DNA of 64,000 nucleotides from Aaosphaeria pasadenensis (GCA_022813625.1 JAKLMB010000022.1:434001-498000); one strand, 5' to 3'. Shown: positions 52,112 to 63,800, numbered from the stretch's first letter. Notes: generated from the sequence alone by a model not told the origin. Numbers and translations are program-made.

Positions 52112-54712
52112 ATGCCCAAAATATCATGGCCCTTCGGGGCAAGAAGAGCAAAAACCGCTAAATTAAAACAGGAGGGCAGACCCACTCCCGTTACACCTAC
52201 TGCTGGAGGGAACATCCCGCCCACAGGAACCTCCGGCCCTGTGCCACCAAGCAACGATGCCCTGCAAAAACACCCAAGCAGACGCAGCGCTCGCCGAAAG
52301 AGAAGACCCTCGCGCTCCAGTACTACATCCTCGCGCGACCCAGAGAAACATCTCTCCGACCTCCCTCCCGTCAACCCCCCCTTCGCTTCCAGGCGATATC
52401 AACACTCCTCAGAGGACATCACCGCACTGCCTGCCACGAAGCGTCTCTCCCAAAGTCCTCACCTGCGACCCGTCACCCAAGACCACAGCATTCCATACAG
52501 TTTCCACGCAGGCTCACATCCCAGTCTCTCGGCGGCGCGTGAGCGGGGGAAATTACAACGACCCCAGTCCCTACGCAAATCCGTCAATGAGTCGTCACTC
52601 GTTCGCCGCAAGTCTAGTAAGCGGAAGCAGCACGATTCCCTGCGCGAGGAGGAGATCCGGGCGATGAGTATGCCTCTACCACAGAAGCGCCCAGCAGGGA
52701 ATTCGGGAGGCATGCTGCGCCGTGACAGCAAGAAAGTCAAAGCAGGACTCAACCGCCATTTCGATCGACCCACCTCCAACATCTCCCTTCCACTCCAGGA
52801 CTCTATACACTCCTCCATGTCTGGCAGCTCCGAGACCCGCGGCTGGCGCGTCAGCGCCCTCGACGTATTCTCCCCACGACCGACCGTCCGGTGTTCGACG
52901 GGCTCCCAATACTACTACACAGGAGCAGGACCATCCCCGAAGAGCGACACGAAGAGAGAGCAGAGAGCCTCGACCAGCCGGGAAGGCAAACATGAAAGCA
53001 GAAGCAAGACTATCGATGATTTAGCAGACACCCTCGATGCCGGTGCTCTGAGGGAAATCCTCGAGAGGGACCAGCGGCGGAGAGAGAAAAAGAGGAGGGC
53101 GGACGACGAACGTCTGCGTAGAAGGCTCGAGCGGCGCGCAGAAAAACAGAAGGCCCAAGACAAGGTCATGGAACCAAGCGGAACGCCTGCGACGCCCGGA
53201 AATGCAGCACAAGGAGCTGTAGGATTGGGAATCGGCAAGGACGAAGCCACTCCCATGGAGGACGTCCGATCCGCAACACCGCCGCCAGAGTCGCAACCTC
53301 ATGCCATAGATACGGCGACACCAAAGCTCGAGGAAAACAGTCAGCTCCCGACGCCGCTGGACAGCCCGACCGAAGAACCCGTTGTAGCCGATGCGCAGGC
53401 CGTCAGATATTCGCGCGCAAGCATGTCACCTGCTCCAACCCCACACGGCCACACCCGTGGACCTTCCAACGTTTCGCAGATGCCAGAGCTCCTCTCCGAG
53501 ATGACAGCACGCGAAACAGCCCTCCAATCTGTGGAACCCACCCACGAGGACCCAAATGCCAGTGGATCGCTTCATCCTGTGATCTCCACAGACACTGCCG
53601 CAACGTCCAAGAAAGAGTCCTGGGCTCGCCGACGCAGCTCAGAGGGCAGACGCATGGGCGTGTTTGCCTCGTTCTTCCGCCGTGGAAAGCGAAGTTCCCA
53701 AGACCAGGCTCGCGCCACGCCATCGGAGGCATCCTTTTCAAACACCTCGCGAGAATCGATGTCTCGTCAGCCACTACCGGCACATCTTGTCGGCCCTACT
53801 CAGCCTATCCAGATCAAACGGCCGTCCAGCGTTCCGCGCCGCACTATGTCCAAATTCCGTGAGGACCTACCGGAGTTTCCGATATCTCCCCCAGACTCCC
53901 GAGTCCAGTCACCGGAGGTCACGGGAAGTGCCATCGCCACCCGACGTGGAAACAACCCTCCACAAGATATTCGAGTCAATGCCAACAGCCCAGTTGGTGG
54001 CCGAACCGACTCCCCAGTGAGCCCTGGTGTGCCAGTTGCCGGCGCCATGTCGCAGAGCTTAGCTTCTGTAGACTCGGAGGGGTCTTGGTTATCTGGCAAA
54101 CCGATGAAGCGAAGATCGAACAACACTCATCTCCGGTCAAGCGTGGGTTCATCGGGAATCTTGAAGCCCAATGAAGAGTTCAACGCATCTTACGAAGAAC
54201 TTGGCATTCCGGATGATGAGTATTTCAGACGATTAACTCCCCAGCCCGATGAGAAGCGCCGCTCTACACACTCGGCCGACCTGCTTGCTCGAAAGGCGAG
54301 CAGCACAGCAATGGCAGCTCTGGACATTGCAGAATCCGAAGATGAAGAAGACACCACCACGCCCGCAAATGGAGGGGAAGAACTTGTTCATGTTGGTGTC
54401 GGTCGCCAGCCTACTATCGTGCACCGCAATGCCCGTGTCAAGTCCACAGAGGCGCTGGTCAGCTTCTTCCAGACGGACAAGACATCTCCCGAGGAAAGGC
54501 CATCGGCTGAGGATGCCAGGGAACAGGAATCGCCGATATCAGAAACAGAAACGCCCATGGTCCAGCGCGCACGTAGCGTGGATCTAGGTAACTACCATAC
54601 GAGACAACTCAGCGCTGGCTCGGCGAAATTGCTAGACATCCCGGCAAAACGGTCTTCGGTTGATCCAAAACGGGCCAGCACAACCTCCCAAAACACATTG
54701 CCACACGAGTAG
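52112..54712 (+). CDS. Large disordered basic/acidic fungal protein, unknown function
   Basis: Single exon of 866 residues. No catalytic domain is recognisable. It begins MPKISWPFGARRAKTAKLKQ, then is Ser/Pro/Arg-rich almost throughout. A predicted helical, highly charged segment lies at about 309-353 (LREILERDQRRREKKRRADD and following RLRRRLERRAEKQ), likely a coiled coil or nucleic-acid or membrane-binding basic helix. Short motifs that look more ordered are RRMGVFASFFRRGKRSSQD (about 514-532), NASYEELGIPDDEYFRRLTP (about 690-709) and RNARVKSTEALVSFFQTDK (about 772-790). Many Ser/Pro and R-x-x-S sites suggest phosphorylation. There is no signal peptide or membrane helix. The long uninterrupted frame, clear start and codon-like composition make it a real gene; its job is unknown. 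It could be a cortical or polarity scaffold, but that is only a guess. Confidence 0.82.
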   Translation: MPKISWPFGARRAKTAKLKQEGRPTPVTPTAGGNIPPTGTSGPVPPSNDALQKHPSRRSARRKRRPSRSSTTSSRDPEKHLSDLPPVNPPFASRRYQHSSEDITALPATKRLSQSPHLRPVTQDHSIPYSFHAGSHPSLSAARERGKLQRPQSLRKSVNESSLVRRKSSKRKQHDSLREEEIRAMSMPLPQKRPAGNSGGMLRRDSKKVKAGLNRHFDRPTSNISLPLQDSIHSSMSGSSETRGWRVSALDVFSPRPTVRCSTGSQYYYTGAGPSPKSDTKREQRASTSREGKHESRSKTIDDLADTLDAGALREILERDQRRREKKRRADDERLRRRLERRAEKQKAQDKVMEPSGTPATPGNAAQGAVGLGIGKDEATPMEDVRSATPPPESQPHAIDTATPKLEENSQLPTPLDSPTEEPVVADAQAVRYSRASMSPAPTPHGHTRGPSNVSQMPELLSEMTARETALQSVEPTHEDPNASGSLHPVISTDTAATSKKESWARRRSSEGRRMGVFASFFRRGKRSSQDQARATPSEASFSNTSRESMSRQPLPAHLVGPTQPIQIKRPSSVPRRTMSKFREDLPEFPISPPDSRVQSPEVTGSAIATRRGNNPPQDIRVNANSPVGGRTDSPVSPGVPVAGAMSQSLASVDSEGSWLSGKPMKRRSNNTHLRSSVGSSGILKPNEEFNASYEELGIPDDEYFRRLTPQPDEKRRSTHSADLLARKASSTAMAALDIAESEDEEDTTTPANGGEELVHVGVGRQPTIVHRNARVKSTEALVSFFQTDKTSPEERPSAEDAREQESPISETETPMVQRARSVDLGNYHTRQLSAGSAKLLDIPAKRSSVDPKRASTTSQNTLPHE

Positions 54713-56650
54713 GTCCCTTCCTTGCAGTCGAAGGAATGAATCAAGAGGAAATACACCGCCATCTGCTATCACGCCATTCGTTTTGTAATTTCCTTTGTAT
54801 CCGTCGGTCATTACCAGACAACCCAACTATTGTCGCTCTTTCTATGAACATTTCCTTATCTGTCCAATTTTCCTTTTTCTTTTCGTCCTTTTCGATTGGC
54901 ATATGGCAAGCTTCCTCTGGTCTTCCTTCGACGGTTTGAATGGTTGCCTTCCCGTAGGGGCATGAGTTGGGACGGAGTGAAGGAGCGCTGGAGCGTCTGA
55001 ACGAAACACATTGAATTTTCTCAGTACTGCTGAGCAAGGCGTTGGTGGTTAAATTACCCGGATTTACTTTTTTTTCTTTGGTTCAAGGGTCTCAGATATC
55101 CAGTTTGTACTGTACACCAGCTGCGTGGCGATTGGGCCCGGCAATTTTCATTTTGGATTCCACAGTCTTGTTACACTCTTCCGACTTCATCTGGTCCCGA
55201 GACACAGCTTTTGGGAACCTGGCATTATAGAAGGGCACATACCACGTTGGAATTGATGGGACGGCGTCTGCATTGTCAGTCCTGGAACCACGGAAGAAGA
55301 AGAAAGAATCTTCTCTTCCTTTTCTGCCCCTTCCCAATCCACGAGCATTGAGTGGTTAGGAAGGGCTACAGGATATTCTCTCCTTGATCCCCCGGCCTCG
55401 ATGGAAACGGGGATATTTTGTCTTTGTCACCGTCGCATCGTGCAACGGTGCGCGGATCGACAGCAGCCATCTTACCTCTTTTTTGTAGGAGGCTGTATAT
55501 GTAGTTTCAGATAACAACGGAAATGCCAAATCAAATATTTGGTTCATGAACCTTGTATGGAAAACATTGCAAACAAACTCTTGCTATTGCCAGTGTATGT
55601 ACTCTGAGAACGTGTTGCATGTGGGAATGTGGTTGAGGATACATGGGGTGCATCGTATCTCCCATCTATCTAGATAGATAAATTCCCCTTCCGAGAGGAG
55701 CATGATGGTGGGGGCGAGCAGACAAATGGTGGAGGGAGGAGCTGGACATTATCGGTAGAGGATGAATTGGATGATGGGTGAGTAGGTGTGTATGTACATA
55801 TATACCTATAGAGACGACAAGCATCGAATAAGAGAATCATGATATCTTTTCAAGATGAAGTATGGAGTTGTTATCATAGTTGAGGCCAAGATATAATGGT
55901 TATCTATGATTAGATAGATAGAAGGTTGATGAAGAGAGTAGAGAGAGAGAGATTGCCCCACCAGCAGGTTGGTTGCCGAATCGGGTAAGCGTGGTGTGTC
56001 TTGCATCATATCTGCATTTGTCATGAATTGACTGACTCTGCCCCTCCCCTTCATCATCATTTATTGCTTCGTCCTCTTTCTTTTTCTACTCTACTCCATA
56101 CACATCAACAACAAACATCACCTCTGTACAGGACAATAGTACTGTTGTAAGTTCTTCTCTTTTGCTTTCTTGAAAACTCCATCTCCACCTCCATCTATTT
56201 CTACACATACATCCACCAGCGTTGTAAATGCGCCGTTCGTTTCCCATGCATCGCTGCCCATGCCCCTCCACGGTTATGGGTTTTTTGCGCAAGGGGACTT
56301 CGGAGCCCGTTGCCGACTCTCTTTCGCTGTCTCTCTCCCTCCCTAGTTACTGTCTACTGTCTCTGCCTCTGTCTCTCTGACTCTCCGACTCTCCCCCAAC
56401 CGCAAACTCAAATCCCTCCATCCTCCCTCAAAACTAAAATAAGCGCGTCATTATTCAACATCGCTTGCATTGAATTGTAATCCAGCGGCGAACGTTGTCC
56501 AGCTCATTCTATCGCCGCTATTCTTTATAATCCGTTTTTTCTTTCATCATCACCCCTGTCCTTCCTTCTCTCTAAGCAGTACTCTCTCTTCCTGCCCTGT
56601 TTCCTTCGGCTCCCCTTGTACATATACCGTCGTCCATCTACCCTTTGATC
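54713..56650. other. Spacer between disordered-protein gene and thioredoxin gene
   Basis: 3' UTR of the upstream gene, followed by non-coding sequence with short GATA/TAGA-rich stretches (55660-55930) and then a pyrimidine-rich thioredoxin promoter (about 56040-56640). Only short, domain-free open frames are present. Confidence 0.5.
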
Positions 56651-57361
56651 ATGTTCGCTACATCAACCATCTTCCGAAGAACTCTGCTTACCACCGCCCG
56701 TTCGCCCAAAACAGCACCCACCTACTCAAACTCCACCGCAACTCTATTCCAATACCGTCCTATCCTATCCGCGGCTCCCCGTTTCTTCTCCTACACAAGC
56801 AGCAAAATGACATCCGAAGGTGGCGTACACAACTTGTCTGCGTAAGTCCCAGTCCCTTGCATCTCCCGCCAATATTTCATTTCCGACTACGGGATGCCCC
56901 ATCCATTCCCACATCATTGCCGCCCACGAATTGAATTGGTAGCTAACGTAATGCAACATACAGCAAGGCCGAATGGGACTCTGCTCTCGAGGCTAAGGAC
57001 ACTCTCATCGTCCTCGACTGCTTCGCTACATGGTGCGGACCTTGCAAGGTCATTGCTCCTCAAGTCTTAAAGTGCGTAAAACCTTTCTCCCCCCCCGGCA
57101 GCGCCCGCGCGCCCTTTCCAAATCCCACAAAAACAACGATGTCATTCTAACAATTACCAAAGGTACTCCAAGGCCTACCCCGAGGCCCGATTCTACAAGC
57201 TCGACGTCGACGAGGTCCCAGACGTTGCACAAGAACTCGGCATCCGCGCCATGCCCACCTTCCTCCTCTTCAAGAACGGTGACAAGGTCGGCGAGGTCGT
57301 TGGCGCAAACCCCAAGGCCCTCGAGGCCGCCATCAAGTCCGGTCTTGAGCAGGCCGAGTAG
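56651..57361 (+). CDS. Thioredoxin with mitochondrial presequence and internal start
   Basis: Three exons, 56651-56841, 56964-57071 and 57163-57361, giving 165 residues. The thioredoxin fold is complete: LIVLDCFATWCGPCKVIAPQ with active-site Cys88 and Cys91, KLDVDEVPDVAQELGIRAMP with the cis-proline, and TFLLFKNGDKVGEVVGANP. It reduces disulphides using thioredoxin reductase and NADPH. The first 52 residues are rich in Arg, Ser and Thr with no acidic residue (MFATSTIFRRTLLTTARSPK at the start), a typical mitochondrial presequence. Met53 (56807) begins MTSEGGVHNL, exactly where a cytosolic thioredoxin would start, in a good AAAATG context. Leaky scanning or a second transcription start could thus make both forms. 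Introns of 122 and 91 nt. Confidence 0.93.
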
Positions 57362-59440
57362 ACAAAAACATTAGATATCCAGACAAGAAGCGGTTTTTTT
57401 GTGTACGAAAGGAAGGCCTCTTGCCTACACGACCCGAGAGCTTGTTATTCCGACTAGGTTTTTGGGAAGAAACATACATACAATGCATGAATTATGGATA
57501 CACCCACGAGAGAGAGAGAGAGAAGAGATGTTTCGAAGGAAGGCTCTTATGAGAGATAATTGGAAAGGACTCGGTTGCCTTGCCTTACCTCACTAGGGTA
57601 CACTTCTTCTCCAGATATAAATGAATGATACACAACACTGTCCCTTCTCCAATACACACGAATTGAACGTGACTTGTCAATGAGAAACATAGATCTGATT
57701 TACATCCATTTATTCCCTATCTCAACTTCTCCTACTTATCGGCCCATATGCGACCTCTTCAACCGTCAATACATGAACCCCCTCCAACATCAATAAATCA
57801 ATCAATAACCCACTACTCCAAACTCATAACGTGACGATAAGTAATTCGCAATTCTAATTCCCTCGATACGTACTCCGTAGTTGCATAGGTACTTACCGTA
57901 TGGCAAACATTACTAATTAAAGCAAATTGACGCCCGCCCGCCCGCCCTGCCGATGTTCGGCGCTCCCTCGGGAGGTCGTCGGGGGTCGTCGGCCGGCCCC
58001 TCATTGTGATCCATGTACACTTGTACCTTTGTGTGGTATGGGTGGGTACGTAAGCCAACTTGACCAGGTACCGATTTGGAATGACGACGACGACGATGAC
58101 AGTGAACTGACTTACATCTCTCTGGACGGGGAGCTTTCAATGGGGAGGAGAGGAGAGGAGAGGTGAGTGGAGTGGAGGGTACTGTGTAGATGTGATGGTG
58201 GGCTTTGGGGATTTATTGGTTTGATGGTGGATTTATTTGTTTGACGGATTGTATGAGATGATATTGAGCGTTCTTATGGAAAGGGTTGGAGGTGTACTGT
58301 GCAGGGGAGTGTACTTCGTCCCATGTGTCTCAAGGGTAGTGGATTGATAGTTTTGATATCCTGATAGCTTTGAAAAATAGAGATATGGATTCTTAAGGTC
58401 ATGGGGATAATGTTTCTTTCGAAGAAGAAGTCGTAAGAGGTTCCGTTTCGACAGGTAGCTGTTCTCTGCCTCTTCTCACTTGGGAAGAGGGACGGCGGGG
58501 GAGAGGGCTGTATGAGGAGGACATTGCATTACTACGTAGGTACTTCTGTGTGGTGGTGTTCGTTGGGTTAGTTGTGTGAGGTCTGCTTTGGTGGCTAGAT
58601 TGATAGTTGTGGTATGACTTTAGTTGTTTGACGCCTGTGTTCTTATGTCTCATTGGAGTAACACTTTTTCCAAGCACTCCGTAAATAGTTCTCTCCTGGG
58701 AGGGGAGCGACGGTAGAAAGGAGAAGGGAAGTGCAGATTTCGTGGTGCGAGAAATCGGGGTTTCTCGAGGTTAGAGTGACCTACTGTATGTGCTTCGAGA
58801 GAATTAGAAATATCACCGTGTCGTGTATTCGTTGTCTTAATTGTGGAGGGAGGGATGGTATCAAAATTTATCAGATCTCATGTACCTTCATTATACTAAG
58901 ACTTGCCCAGATAGATGTCAGTGTAGTCACTTTCGTTCGTCACAAATGTCACATCAAAAGGGGAAGTTATTGTTTGAAGAGGACGTAGTGATGATTGAAC
59001 ACACTCTCGTCTTAATCAATTTTTCATTTTCATGCCATGTATGATGAGTACATGCTGTATACAGGTGGCTTGCTGCCACCGATGTCCGAGATCCCACCCC
59101 CCCGGGTTAGTGGTAAGGACAGTGAATGCCAATGCATGGAAACGAGGGGATCCGAACGGTATCGATCCAGCCCGAGGATAAAATGCCCGCATCCGCATCG
59201 TTTCCCAAAAAACACACAAAAAAGGAGAGACGTAATAGTTGGAAACCTTTCCCCCCCAACAACGCACCCACCCACGGACCCGTGTCTATTGGAAAGGACA
59301 GAAACCTCCCAACGACCCCCAAAGGAGCAAGGAAAAGAGCGGGAAAAAATGACCTGAGAAGGGGAAGGAATCGATACAACCACCACCCACTCAACGACTC
59401 GACCTCCCGGACTCAACTCAACTCGCTCGCTCGATCCCGC
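57362..59440. other. Spacer between thioredoxin gene and CaaX-protein gene
   Basis: 3' UTRs of two convergent genes plus about 1.5 kb of sequence with no coding signal. It holds one exact TACTCCGTA (the reverse complement of TACGGAGTA) at 57871-57879, and a short GAGAG run at about 57508-57520. Confidence 0.5.
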
Positions 59441-59930
59441 TCACATGACGTTGCAGCGGCAACATCCTTCTTCCTTCTTGCGTATCTCCTCTTCTATCTT
59501 CTGCTGCCTTATCCACGTCTCGTAATCCATCGCGCGCTTCCCCTGGTATTTCCCTATCCGTGGGAGGGTGTAGGATCCGGAGGTTGTCTCTCTCTGCCTG
59601 GCGTTGGGCCAATCTATGGGGATTGAGGGGTTAGTCGATGTTTGCAATAGGAGAGAGGGGAAGGTGGGAGAGATGGATGTGGGTAAGTTGGTCGAAGCAG
59701 AAGAAGTGTAGCTGGGAATGGGGATCGAACTAACCGCCAAATGGCTGGAGAGCCATTTGTTGGCTGCTGCTGCCATTGCCTTTCCTGCTTTCGCTGTGGT
59801 GACTGCCACTGCCATTGGCTTTGCTGCCGCCGCTGTGGTGGCTGCGACTGGCACTGTGGTGACTGCCGCTACCATTGCCGTTGCTACCGCCGCCCTGAGA
59901 ACTCCGTTTCGAGTGGTGGGACGAGGACAT
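59441..59930 (-). CDS. Small Ser/His/Gly-rich protein ending in a Cys-rich CaaX box
   Basis: Two exons on the minus strand, 59930-59735 and 59613-59441, giving 122 residues; the 121-nt intron has donor GTTAGT and acceptor CATAG. The first 60 residues are low complexity with two copies of NGSGSHHS(A/E)SR. The second exon codes a more ordered-looking part: DWPNARQRETTSGSYTLPRI, then a helix WIRQQKIEEEIRKKEEG and the terminal sequence CCRCNVM. The last four residues, CNVM, are a CaaX box predicted to be farnesylated because of the final Met, and the two preceding Cys could be palmitoylated. The protein is therefore likely anchored to the inner plasma membrane. I do not recognise a family. The spliced model is supported by frame and by the sensible C-terminus. 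Confidence 0.7.
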
Positions 59931-60895
59931 TGTCAAGGCTTGGCTGATTGAGATTCGGTAACTTTGTGTGAGTGATGATTGACGATGATGATGATATCTG
60001 ATGAGATTTTTTGATAGAGAATCAAAGTGAATAAGGAGTCTGTCTTTGCGACATCGACCCGACTTTTATATACAAAAAGCTCCCCCCATCCTTTCGAAAT
60101 GTTGCACTGACGATCTGTACAATTTTTATCGTTGGGGTGATTCAATGTAAGTGTGCAGTGGTTGTCACATCTCATTCGAGATTCCTGCCACTCTCTTTGG
60201 TGAGATCGGAAGGGATCCAAAGAGACTTTGCTGCTCAAGTGATCAGGTACCACTGGACATCCAATGTATTGCTTCTAGTTTGGTCTTTTCGATGGAGTTA
60301 TGTACCGAAAATTCTTACAGTTCAATACAATATCTTCCCTTTTGGTCTTTTCAGTCGAGTATTGCACCAAATATGCCTACTATTCCATAGAATATTTGCA
60401 ACATTTCCCATTTTGGTCTTTTCGATAGAGTTATGTACCGAGGATGCTTACAATTCAACATAATCTCTTATACTTTGGTCTTTTCGTTGGGGTAATACCG
60501 AACATGCCTCTAACTCAATGAGACATCTTCCACTTTGGTCTGTTCCATTGAGTAATCTACCAAAAAAACTCACGATCTTACCCAAGGACCGAACTTCCAA
60601 TATATGCATTCGGTCATGGGACAGCCACGTAATGTCACTCAACAAATGGTCCCCCGGAAATCGAACAGCCGACAAGGCCCCTCCATCTCTCGATTTCACA
60701 TCAAATTTTTTGATTCCAACTGAATAAAGGTGGACTCCTCCCAGGTAATTCTTCCTGATCCTGCCCACTCTGCTGAAACCCCTCAAAAAATCACCACAAT
60801 CTTCCCACAAGCAGAACGAAAGCCTCATATCTGAGGCCACCCCTTCCCCTCTACAAGGTGCTTTGCTTTGATAAGCATCTTGAACACAAGTCAAG
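59931..60895. other. Divergent spacer with minisatellite, CaaX gene / PAN-CBM18 gene
   Basis: Non-coding spacer between two divergent genes. Its centre is occupied by the degenerate tandem array listed separately at 60279-60590. Open frames on both strands run across the array but have no conserved content. Confidence 0.5.
60279..60590 (+). repeat. Degenerate ~63-bp minisatellite, about five units
   Basis: The marker TTGGTC recurs at 60279, 60342, 60413, 60475 and 60535, giving spacings of 63, 71, 62 and 60 bp. Each copy starts TTTTGGTCTTTTCGAT or similar, then GAGTTATGTACCGA, then ATGC(T/C)TAC and a TTCAA(T/C)A-like part, with many point changes between copies. The last unit is partial. Position between two divergent genes makes it part of a promoter region. 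Confidence 0.85.
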
Positions 60896-63800
60896 ATGCC
60901 TACTAAGAGCATCAAAGCCTTGTCCGTCGTGCTCGTTAGCACTGGCGTGGCCAACGGCTGTAAGTTCTATCCTCTTTCCAATATCAATGTGATATCTTCC
61001 TTGAGGCTCTTACCATGGGCCATTTGTTCCATTACAAGGCATCATGAAGACTGACACTGACTGAACGTAGTTGCAATCAACTACCGAGCGGTGACCTCTA
61101 CTTCTGAGTCTATTGGCGCTCCGAATCCCACCGTCTCCAGCGCTGCTGTCGATGGAGTCTGTCCACAGCTCGATTCGACTGTGACAAACACCACCGCTGG
61201 GGAGAAGCAGTATCTCATCAGATGCGGCATCGACTACTTCGGTGGCGACATCGGCGCCCCTCGCTATGCGGACGACTTCAATGCCTGCATCGAGCTCTGC
61301 GACGAGACGCCAACTTGCCAGGCCGTCGCTTTCCGTGGCGAGGATCCTGCTCCTGCTCCTTGCTATCTCAAGTCTGAGGTCTTGGATCCTCAGCCGCTTG
61401 CGTCAATCTGGGGTGCAGTAAGGGTCCCAGTGGCATCTGCTGCACCTGCGGTATCTGTTGCACCTGTGGTTTCTGCTGCACCTAATGTAACTACGGCACC
61501 CGCTCTTAACACGAGCGTGCCCTTCGCCTTCTTCACCAACACAAGCACTCTTCCAGTAGTGGCCGAGTCTACCGCTGTGGCGTTCAGCTTGGTCAATGGC
61601 ACGAATTCCACTCTGATCGTGCCACAGGCCATTGTCAACATTGAAATCCCTACTGTCACGGTCACCATTCACACCACAGCTGATCAAACCCCAATTTCGA
61701 CTTCAACACCAACTCCAACTCCATCTTCAACACCAACACCAACGCCCACAGCCATTGCTGAGGATGAAGCTGAAATTTCAACGACAAATTCTTCAAGCGG
61801 CGGCGGTCCGATCATTGAGGTGAAGTTTTCCGACTCGACTGTGGTCATCCATCCCCAAACTGCGACCGAGTTGCCATCGGGAGTGACACTCCCGGGACAT
61901 ATAGTCGCCAGGCCAGGCTTCTTTGCACTACGCAATGCTTCCACTGCTGTATCGGCCAAAGTTGAGGTCATCTCAGTTACTGGTGCGGACGGTACCGTCG
62001 CGCCAGCGACACTCACTCCCATCGCAGAAGCAGTGGCAGCCTCACCGGTGACAGAACCAGAGTTCGGCCCGCCAGTGACAAGGACAATAACAGTCAGGCC
62101 GTCAGCAGTGACAGCGGTGACAGCAGAAGAAGCAGTGACAGCCGCAGAACCAACGTTGGACTCAGCGCCTCCACGTCACACTGTGTTTTTGCATGATCCT
62201 CTCACAGCCATCAATCCCGATGACACCGGTGCAACTGTGGTAATTACACGATACATACAAACAGCAACCCCAACCGAAGATCTGTTATGGCAAGATGCAA
62301 CTTCGACCCCATCGCGTGCCGAGGGCTACTGGACTGTAGAACAAGGACCAACCGCCATCCCTACGGAGACAGGCCCCCTTGTGCCAGTTATAAAGCCAGT
62401 GTTTAACCACAACTCGCTGAAATGGGATGAAGACGCCGAAGTCACATTTGATGATGACACCGTGACGATCCCCGTCAAGCCGGGCCAAGAATATTACATT
62501 CTCCCGCAGGATATTGGCGACAGAAAAATCCTCTTCGCGGGACCAGAGGGCACGGAGCCAGTTCCCATGTATGATGATGCCGTGGAAGAGGCCCGTCAGA
62601 GGTTGAGCATCGCGGTGAATCCTCCCCCTAAGAATGCAACCGAAGAAGCAGACCGTCGCTCTCTTGCAGAACGTGACGACCCAATGCTGTCTGATTACTG
62701 GGCATACTATTTACGCAAGGGGGACAGCGAAGTCGTCCCAGAGGAGCGACGCAACTTCCTCGGTGAAGATGGCGAGTACCAGGGAAAGCCCATGACGCAT
62801 CCACCAGCTCTGCCGAGTTCCCACGAAGTGAACGATTGGGCCTCTAATACAGAGGACTCGGCCTTCCATGAACAAGGGGAGAAGATCAAGACGAGCCCTG
62901 ATGGCTCTTGCGGTGGTTACAAGGGATACAGCTGCATTGGATTCGCTGCTGGTTCATGTTGCTCCCAAGCCGGATGGTGTGGAAAATCCATTGATCATTG
63001 CGGTGCAGGCTGCAATTCTCAGTACGGTTATTGCGAGTCGTTCCCCGTCTCGTCAAAGCCTGCTGCTTCGATCCCGCATAAACCATCTGCTTCCAGTTCT
63101 TTCCCTCCAAAGAAGACATCATCAAAGCATATTCCAGGAACTCCGATCCCGTGGTCGTCGACATCTACCAAGTCAGAGCATTTGCCTACTCCCTGGGAGT
63201 ATTCTGAGGAATCTAGTTATGCTCCCTCTGAGACAGTTAGACAAAGCTCTCATCATGGTGTCCCTACAAAGGCCCCCCATGTCACACCAGCCCCTGAGGT
63301 AGAAGAGTCCAATGAGTTTGAAAGCTTGATTCACTCTTTGTACAAGACAGTGTCTTCGTCCACATGGTCAGAGGACGTCCCGGAAGCCACTCCAGGGCCT
63401 GCTGAGTACGGGCATGGTCCGCAAGAGGGTGATTTCGAGGAAGTCGAGTACGCCGCTGAGGAGGAATCGTGGGAGTCTTCCGGTGAGGGGTACAATCATG
63501 CCTCCGAGCTCCCCAAGCCCTCTTCCAATGCTCCATCTTGGAGTAAGACGACGGAAGTAGTACCCACACCTACTACCCCTGCGGTCGAGTATCACCCAGA
63601 ATATGAGGTCGAAACTTCATGGAGCGAGTCAAGCACGACGTATGCGTCAAGCGAGACTGCGCCAGCCTCTACCACGCCTGCGTTCGAACACTACTACCCG
63701 GAGTATGAAGCAGAGACTTCTTCGAGCAAGGAGAGTCAGTCAAGCACGTCGTGTACGTCAAGCGAGGTGGGACCGACATCTACCACGTCTGCCGCAGAAT

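Noticed and set aside
59715..59750. tRNA-like GATCGAACT stretch at the CaaX gene intron border
   Set aside because: It resembles a T-loop only on a few bases; no acceptor or D-arm can be paired around it, and it is explained as the exon-intron junction.
60448..60954. 168-codon minus-strand frame covering the start of the PAN-CBM18 gene
   Set aside because: It overlaps the signal-peptide exon and part of the minisatellite on the other strand and has no conserved content.
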